Shown here: positions 57,478 through 64,000 of the stretch, in pieces
Position numbering within the stretch: position 1 is the stretch's first letter
Layout: every line of letters begins with the position of its first letter
DNA from: Branchiostoma floridae
Lineage: Eukaryota > Chordata > Leptocardii > Amphioxiformes > Branchiostomatidae
Length of the DNA stretch: 64,000 nucleotides
Assembly (NCBI RefSeq): GCF_000003815.2
Contig: NC_049992.1
Location: 4,145,246 to 4,209,245, forward strand
Direction: 5' to 3'
Position numbers and translations under genes: made by a program
Notes under the pieces: generated by a model
What the model saw: only the letters and a program-made list of their open reading frames with translations
What the model was told of the DNA's origin: nothing
Databases searched by the model: none

Positions 57478-57780
57478 AGGCTGTGGATGGTAGAGGATGG
57501 TACGGGGTAGGGCAGGGTACTTCTGCACCAAGGCTACGGGTGGTATAGGATACTAAGGGTTGGGGATGGTGCTTAAACACCAAGGCTGGGTACGGTGCAG
57601 GTAAGTACAGGGTGGGGATGGTAAATCAGCACCAAGGCTAGGGATGGTACAGGATAGTACAGGGTGGGGATGGTGCTTAAACACCAAGGTTGGGGATGGT
57701 ACAGGATAGTAAAGGGTGGGGATGGTACATCATCTCCGAGGCTGGGGATGGTACAGGGTAGTACAGGGTTGGGATATGAT
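57478..57780 (+). repeat. 52-bp minisatellite downstream of lectin gene 3
   Basis: About six units of the same family as 40,650-41,876 (caaggctggggatggtacag, gggtggggatggt). Confidence 0.9.
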
Positions 57781-57891
57781 TTCCCCAACCGGTGTTACGG
57801 GGTGAGTTTTGTAAAACTATTTGTATGTCTGTCCCCATTTCTTAGTCTCTATAAATCCTATGTTTTAATGAGAAACGGATGCAAGGAGCTC

Positions 57892-58002
57892 TCATTGCTT
57901 CGGTTTCTTGCAAAGGTAGGAAAGATGGGTGTCGCATGGCTTATCATTCCATTCTCCTTTTTGTACAGCAATTTTAGAGAGGTCTTGGAGTATAGTTGAC
58001 TT
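57892..58002 (-). CDS. Lectin gene 3: last exon, end of lectin domain
   Basis: Acceptor tttccaacag at 58,003 onwards, phase 0. Reads KSTILQDLSKIAVQK then GEWNDKPCDTHLSYLCKKPK, Q and TGA. WND is intact and followed by the two closing Cys. 300 bp from the preceding exon. Confidence 0.87.
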   Translation of the reverse strand, partial: KSTILQDLSKIAVQKGEWNDKPCDTHLSYLCKKPKQ

Positions 58003-61000
58003 CTGTTGGAAAGAAGTCACACAAATCAAACGTTATAAAACGGTAGTTGTCACTGTTCATTTATGCAATCTTTGAGTTAGGATTTAGATATTAGCATTTC
58101 CTAGTTTCTTCTCTCCTATAGAGGCAGCAATTAAATTTATCCCAGAATCGTTTATAAAATAAATTTGAAAAAAAAAATGAAGGTTGATGTTTCCGTGGAT
58201 AGTATAACGAAGCTAATAGGGTATTGAACAACAAAATTTCTTTTACACAACATTGAATATACATAGCTATATACCTTACCTTGTAGTACACGCCGACACA
58301 ATACTCCTTCTTGTTGTTTCCCCAAAAGGATAGGAATTTGTCCTCCCAGCGTTTACTAGGTTGGCCTGGAGCCCAGTTGGTGTAGGATAGTACTGTCCCG
58401 TCTGTCCAAGTCGAGAGGCCACCTTTGTGGATGCGGTGCAACCCAAGCCAGATCAGCGGAGTGCTCTCTATTTCACAATAAAATATTGAAGAAATAAGTC
58501 ACGGAGCAGAAGAGAAATGCTACACTGTGGTTGGTTTGTTGGTTGTTTTATAAAGAAGAAGGTTCCAGGTTTAATTCTTTATTGATCAACAAAATACAGT
58601 ACAGGACAGAGATGTGCTGCAATCTAGCAACAGTATAATTTAACCTCACGTATATACAATAACTAACAAACACATAAAATAACAATATCAATAACAAGCA
58701 ATTCACAGCAATTTACCAACAATTTGGGAAGTCCAGGATACATTTTATTGATTGAAGGGTTTAGTAGGTGGTTACAAAACGTTTAGCATGGACAATATAA
58801 GTCTGGGTTAAATGTAGAATACTGCTGTTTGTATGATATGACAAGAAAGGTGAAGCCCTTAATAGTAAATGGATGCGGGCTAATTCATTGATTCAGGGAG
58901 ACAGTTGTCGAACAACCATGTCAACACCATTCCAGGTTCAAATTGCGCATGCAGGCAGATCCAAATGCATTGTGGACAAAATCCCCAGGTTGAACATTAG
59001 GAAACCATGTCTTTAGATGTGTTTGATGTGTAATGACAGGGTAGCAATAAAACACGGCTAATGGCTCTCTTCTCCTTCTATTTACAAATAAAATCCCTGC
59101 AAAATCAGTGATAAATTCATTCATTTTATTTTTACATCAGGGAAAACCACACTCAGAATACTGCCTGCTTTTCAGGTGCCCCTGGACATAACATAAACAT
59201 ACAGCATGATTGGGACACATACTGAAAATAACTTAGGAAAAAGGTAGCAATGTACAACTGTTTATCCTGCTAACATAATAGTACTACTTCAGTCCGTTTT
59301 TGAAACTTGTTGCTGTTGTCCATTGCCGGGTGAACATTCTTTACTGTTGGTCGGATAAATTTAAGTTTTGTCATAACTTCTGGATAAATTTACAGTGCAT
59401 AAACTGTACTGAAATATATATACTTATATAGACATTCCCCTCAGGCTAAATTTTCAAGTTGATCTTCATTATCTTCAAAAATCTAGCAGTGCGGTTAACC
59501 ACAAAATTAGCTTTTTTTGTGATGACGAAGATTTGATTGGGGAAAACCTTACCGCATCTTGGCACAGCACAGTACTCCCATCTCTTGCCAGGGTCCGTGG
59601 TGTAGCACCAGACTCCTCCGGGCTCGCCGTCAGGGTTTCGACAGTAGTTCTGCCGTAGCCCGGACGATGGACACTTAGCAGGTTTCAGGGTATGTTTGTG
59701 GGGCGTCTGTCTGTCCCAGCGTTGACACTTCTTTCCCGTTTTGGTCACGGCTACCTTCCCTCGATATGATGAGCCTTTTCCATCCTGGCACTGTTTGGCT
59801 ATGAACGTGAGAGAAAAATTTCTATCGTTATGCTTGGCAACATTAGGAAATGTCTCTAACATGAAATCTCATAATTTCACCGGGTGCCATAATACCACCA
59901 CAACCAAACAAATGTTATAAAGGCCATCTCAATATTGTCTTCAACACCAAAGTATCCGAGTTATATATACCTCATGGTTACTGATGCTGCATTGGTATCT
60001 TCTAATCCGGTGGAATCATGAGAGTCAATATTACATCCCAAATAATTAAGTATATTACATCCCAAATAATTAATTATATTACATCCCAAATAATTAATTA
60101 CACAGTGCCAATCCAACAGACTGTATTTTTGGTTGGCATTGTATTAATTGAATACATTAGTAGATATTTTCCTTTATGTTGTCAGCAGGCCTAAATGTAT
60201 GCCATTAAGCCTTCACATCTACGTAAAATCAGGTCAAACCGTCAACGAATGAGGAACAACAAACGATGAATTGTTAACTTGTTGGTTCTCTAATATTTCA
60301 AGGTGAACGTTTATCAAGAGGAGGGATTCCTTGTGAAAAATTTCAAACTCTGTTCTCCCCCCAAAAAAAACTGCGTGTGCCAAACGTTCATTTCAGACCT
60401 TTTTTTAATTACAATCTAGCATTATTTGTCAAAATCTAAAGATCTATAAAACCATTAACATGCATTGGCATAATACCGGTAGTAAGACTTATACCGGTAG
60501 ATTAGAAATACTGGAACTTAAAGAGATCTACACATGCAACAATAGTTATTTCTGAGCTGTGCACACTTCAGACATCTAGGTGTCCAATACATCATTTACA
60601 AAGCATCGATAACAATGCATTCGAAGACAACAAGGCCAAAAGTTTTCAGTATCTTTTTCGGGGTAGGCAGCTCGTCGTGGGACGAACACACTGTCACGTT
60701 CATTGCCAAATTTATAGATCATAATTACACATGCTCACGGCATAAGACGAACATGATTCAACAACAATCTTGAATTTCTGTTGGTGACCTACAACTCATG
60801 TAAAAGTGTGAAGAACCGTTGCATAATAGCCCGGATCTACGACTCAATGGGCAAAATTGAACGTACGCAGCCATTTTCCCGCCATTTTTATATCTGCGCT
60901 AGCAGTGAATTGTTACGTCATAGCGGTTGTGACGGACAGAAGTTAAATGAAAATTCTTGACAGTATACGTCCGTTTTCTCATGACATTTTGTATGCTCAT

Positions 61001-64000
61001 GCAGGTTTATGTTTTATGCATTTACTGACAGAAAAGGAAGGAACATCAGAGGATGTATAAATGTACATAGCGGCAGTTAATTGTGCCGTGTATCTTCCTA
61101 CCGGTATTTTTTACCCCCTCCCAACCACGCGCCCGTTCGCCGTGTAATTCCGCGGCGTGTTACAATTACAATATTACGCTTTTAGCAAGACAAGAGTGGC
61201 AGAAAAGTTACACAGAAGAAGTGGCAAGGGTAACCTATAACAGCAACATGTAACTGGAGAAAATGATGCGTTGACAATTTGTCAAATCAGTATGGCTAGA
61301 GAAAGCGTCATAAACGTACCGGTATTATGATAATAGATGTTATAGAAAACACTGTAATAACTGTAGGGACTTAACGGGAGGTGCCCCAACACGGTACGCT
61401 TTTTCTTGCGCTCAAACTCATGGCGCTCCAACGCTAGTTGCCTGAGAGTGGTCAAATTTTGATGACTGAATTTTTTACTCATAGCTTTAAACAACATACT
61501 TGAATAAGAAATGCATTCATGTGGTTCATGAACCTTTCGCGCTGCGTGTTACAAGCGGCAAACACTGAGAGACAATTTCGTGTATGTAACCTTCCAATTT
61601 TGTGCTACGCTGGACAGTGTGCCTAACTCGGTACGCTTTTTTTTATATTTTGCTCTCTTCAGAAGTAAGTGGTAAGTCTAAGTACACAGAAAAAATTAAT
61701 AGTATGATATTTCAGCTTTCTTTTGACAGCAAAATCGTGACTGTATGTACTTCTTGTCTTACATGAGGAAGGCTGTACCTAGAACAATCAAGCTGATGTT
61801 TTACGGGCAATGGGCTGAATGCACTGATTGTGAATGCCCGACTAAAAAAACTATTACGAAAAAACGACACCGCCAACATCAACAAAACTCTGTCTGATTA
61901 TATGAAAATGTCATCTACATCTCTCTGTCAAGTCTTATTTTCATAGACAGCACGAATCATTTGTTACAGTCAAATAAATCTTTGGAGCGTTCTCTAGTCT
62001 GCCACCTTCACGGCCACACTCCCTTGGGAGTACAATGGTGGCAATGTTTATGTCGCTTCCTTTTGGTTGCTTTTCTACTCAACAAACATTTGAAGACCCA
62101 TATTCATAGTGTTTTATGGAGCTTTATTATGTGTATCATGGCAGTTGTGTGACTGCTTGGATGAGTTCGTATAGTTAGCGACACGAGCCGCCAATACGCA
62201 GAGGCCGGTGATCGCAGTGATTCAGCACTGTCAACATTACCGTTAGAATTCTGCTCTTAAAAAAACATGAAGTAAATATGTTAAAGTATACTTGGAATGC
62301 AAATTAAAGTTGTGTGCATAGACCTGGTTTATTTACCTTTGTAATCAGCATGGTCAGTGGCAACAAACACGGTGTACTTATGGATAATAAGATCAGCAAA
62401 AAATCCGTACCGTGTTACGACGGGGACCGTCTTAGGGCGGCCCCCGTTACCCCTAAATTTTCGGTCAATCTCCGTCGACCTTGTTGACAGAATGACCCTT
62501 TCTATCTCCAGCAGTGACGTCAGGAAGACACCACTTTTGCAGGAGGGGGGGATAAGTATCAGAAAGTCTATAATGTATTCTACCAACACAGATGAACTTT
62601 CATGGTAATTGATAAAACCAATCAACCCACCGGGAGAGACGTATTTAGCAATGAAGTCGCTTTCCCTCCGATCTTTGATAGAGGCGAGGTTGGCACCAAG
62701 TCCTTTACATCGTGAGTTTGCTGTTTTCCAGAGGACTTTGTTTCTCACCAGCTTGTAGCAGTGGTTTTTGTACTCACTCCATCCTCTCTGGCATTGGTGA
62801 GCTGTAACAGGAAAAGATATAATGAGCAAAATTGACAATAATGTAGTTGTGTGTTTCTTAGTACGTGTCTGAAGATGCAGAAGAGTCTGGAGTAGTTCAA
62901 GGGAGGGGTTCCTCAGAGAGAGCGACAATACCCTGCCATGAGTGAGAGAGTGAGAGTCTGAAAACAATAGGGTCTGAAATTGATTCAGCAACGGTTCCAG
63001 CACTCAGAGCAAAAACTTTATGCCCCTTAGTACATACTTAGTGGTGGATAAAATAGGTAGGGTTGACAGGTTGTGCTAGGTAGTCGGAAATGCATCCTGC
63101 ACCATAACACAAAGAGGGTAAAGTAACGTTGTCAACCATTTCCGTTAATCATTGAAAAGCTGCATTAGTTTCAGAATGATTTGTTTTCAAAAAAGGATAA
63201 GAAGTTTTGAAGGATACAGCAAAATCTGTCCAGGGGTCGATGAAATAAAGTCTGGGTGCACAGGTGGACACTGTAAAGGATTCTTAATGCTTTTGTCATT
63301 GTGAAAGGCTATCAAAGGGGCCATATTGACTTTGGCTAGGTGGACGTTATGCAGAGAACATTTACATCGGTTTTGCCTTAAATAGCATCCTCGATTTTAT
63401 TCTGAAAAGAATTCTCGAAAAATAATATGGATCTAGGGTGCATTTCCAGAATAAGGGCCAAAAAAATCACAATAGACCAACCCCTAGCTTAGTGACTTCA
63501 GAAACAAAAGTTGCTCACATTGGCTACAATTCTGTCCAGTCCATCCAGGTGAGCAGGTACATTTGTAGCCACCATCCTTGTTTACACAGCTTCCATGTCG
63601 GCATGGGTTCCTGGTACACTCATTGATATCTGTTGGGTAATAGCAATCATTTCAGTCAACGTCGATAAGAGGTGCAGTTACTACCTGTGCAGTAAAACAG
63701 TTACTGTACCTTAATGTGTAAGGGCAAAGGCAAACCGTTTATAGAAAAAGCAGTTTGGGAAAAGACCGAACCTTGCTGGCAGTTCCGTCCAGTCCATCCA
63801 GGTGAGCAGGTACATTTGTAGCCGCCATCTTTGTTCTCACAGGCCCCATGCATGCAAAGGTTCTTCATTGTGCACTCATCGATATCTGTGCCATAGATAG
63901 AAATTACAGTAACATTAAACATAGGATAGTCAATTCAAGGACTTAACATTGAATGCCAAAAATGCATGGAACAAAATGTAGTGTGAGAAAGGAGCAGTCA
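57892..64000 (-). CDS. Lectin gene 3: third paralogue, 5' end outside window
   Basis: Exons seen 5'->3': 63772-63885 and 63519-63629 (EGF), 62631-62801 (lectin part 1), 59553-59798 (kringle), 58280-58467 (lectin part 2), 57892-58002 (last exon, TGA). All phases agree. The tail, membrane and most EGF exons would lie beyond 64,000. Order identical to genes 1 and 2, so the three form a tandem array. Intact as far as visible, and the only copy whose WND motif is exact. Confidence 0.85.
58280..58467 (-). CDS. Lectin gene 3: C-type lectin domain, part 2
   Basis: Phase 1 in, phase 0 out (donor gtaagg). Reads [20 protein letters not shown] then [17 protein letters not shown] and KEYCVGVYYK. QPS at the EPN/QPD position. 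Confidence 0.9.
59553..59798 (-). CDS. Lectin gene 3: kringle exon
   Basis: 246 nt, phase 1-1. Reads [19 protein letters not shown] then [18 protein letters not shown] and KRWEYCAVPRC. Six kringle Cys plus one extra (PAKCPSSG, where genes 1 and 2 have Tyr), so one Cys may be free or form an intermolecular bond. Confidence 0.92.
59799..62448. other. Intron of lectin gene 3
   Basis: Long intron between lectin part 1 and kringle. Holds a 24-bp repeat (three units, 60,031-60,102, ttacatcccaaataattaat). No exon or second kringle found. Confidence 0.5.
62449..62606. mobile_element. Fragment of the 5.1-kb hairpin element
   Basis: 62,449-62,541 matches one arm (ctaaattttcggtcaa, gaccttgtt, ccagcagtgacgt). 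62,566-62,606 matches the flank at 5,083-5,117 in inverse orientation. Confidence 0.65.
62631..62801 (-). CDS. Lectin gene 3: C-type lectin domain, part 1
   Basis: 171 nt, phase 1-1. Reads [19 protein letters not shown] then RCKGLGANLASIKDRRESDF and IAKYVSPG. The exon donor is only about 25 bp from a hairpin-element fragment (62,449-62,606) in the following intron. Confidence 0.92.
63519..63885 (-). CDS. Lectin gene 3: EGF exons
   Basis: 63772-63885 (114 nt) reads [20 protein letters not shown] then [17 protein letters not shown]. 63519-63629 (111 nt) is the [10 protein letters not shown] type. Phase 1-1. These are the last two EGFs before the lectin domain. Confidence 0.88.

Noticed and set aside
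61282-61497. 71-codon minus-strand frame with a basic segment
   Set aside because: No recognisable motif, no repeat or splice support. Kept as non-coding.
62329-63003. 224-codon open frame on the minus strand read as one protein
   Set aside because: Only 62,631-62,801 is coding (lectin part 1). The rest reads through both splice sites into introns and a hairpin-element fragment.
1-64000. CRISPR arrays, bacterial operons or ribosome-binding sites
   Set aside because: The sequence is clearly from an intron-bearing animal genome. The regular EGF exon spacing is not a CRISPR-type repeat.

Overview
This is a eukaryotic, intron-rich window: GT-AG introns, symmetric phase 1-1 extracellular exons, tRNA-derived SINEs, LINE tails, many small terminal-inverted-repeat elements and four assembly gaps. 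The mix of EGF, kringle and C-type lectin exons, together with a chordate-style IP3-receptor-like gene, suggests an amphioxus (Branchiostoma) genome. The species is an inference. No prokaryotic features are present.

Left third, plus strand (1-21,578): the 3' two-fifths or so of a large intracellular Ca2+-release-channel-like gene of the IP3R/RyR superfamily. I could place 30 exons whose splice phases all agree, giving an open reading of about 1,171 codons to a TAG at 21,576-21,578. It carries the RIH-associated helical region, the transmembrane domain, a C2H2-type zinc-finger linker (CFICG then HVKNEH) and a charged C-terminal helix. Two things stand out. The conserved GGGVGD-type selectivity filter is absent from the pore exon. 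The pore-lining S6 helix is encoded by two back-to-back 150-nt alternative exons (18,338-18,487 and 18,547-18,696) only 59 nt apart. Several exons of this gene are also followed by partial copies of their own 3' ends.

Right two-thirds, minus strand (24,864-64,000): three tandem paralogues of a previously unfamiliar receptor design, in a repeat unit of about 16 kb. Where complete (gene 1, 38,578 down to 24,864), the protein has a cytosolic N-terminal tail with repeated tyrosine motifs, one membrane span (type II), a Ser/Thr-rich stalk, 12-17 Ca2+-binding-type EGF exons, the first half of a C-type lectin domain, a complete kringle, the second half of the lectin domain and a short last exon carrying the final W-x-D...C segment. 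In all three genes the kringle exon lies inside the lectin domain and is frame-neutral (phase 1-1), so it is either a nested domain or an optional cassette. Gene 2 runs from about 54.3 kb to 42.0 kb, with its membrane exon and most of its last exon probably lost in gaps. Gene 3 starts beyond the window edge.

The gene groups converge between 21.6 and 24.9 kb. The rest is introns and intergenic DNA filled with mobile-element relics: Harbinger-like MITEs with TAA/TTA duplications, piggyBac-like and hAT-like MITEs, hairpin elements, LINE C-terminal fragments, SINEs and several minisatellites. One 52-bp minisatellite is carried at the same place in each lectin-gene copy but has expanded very differently.
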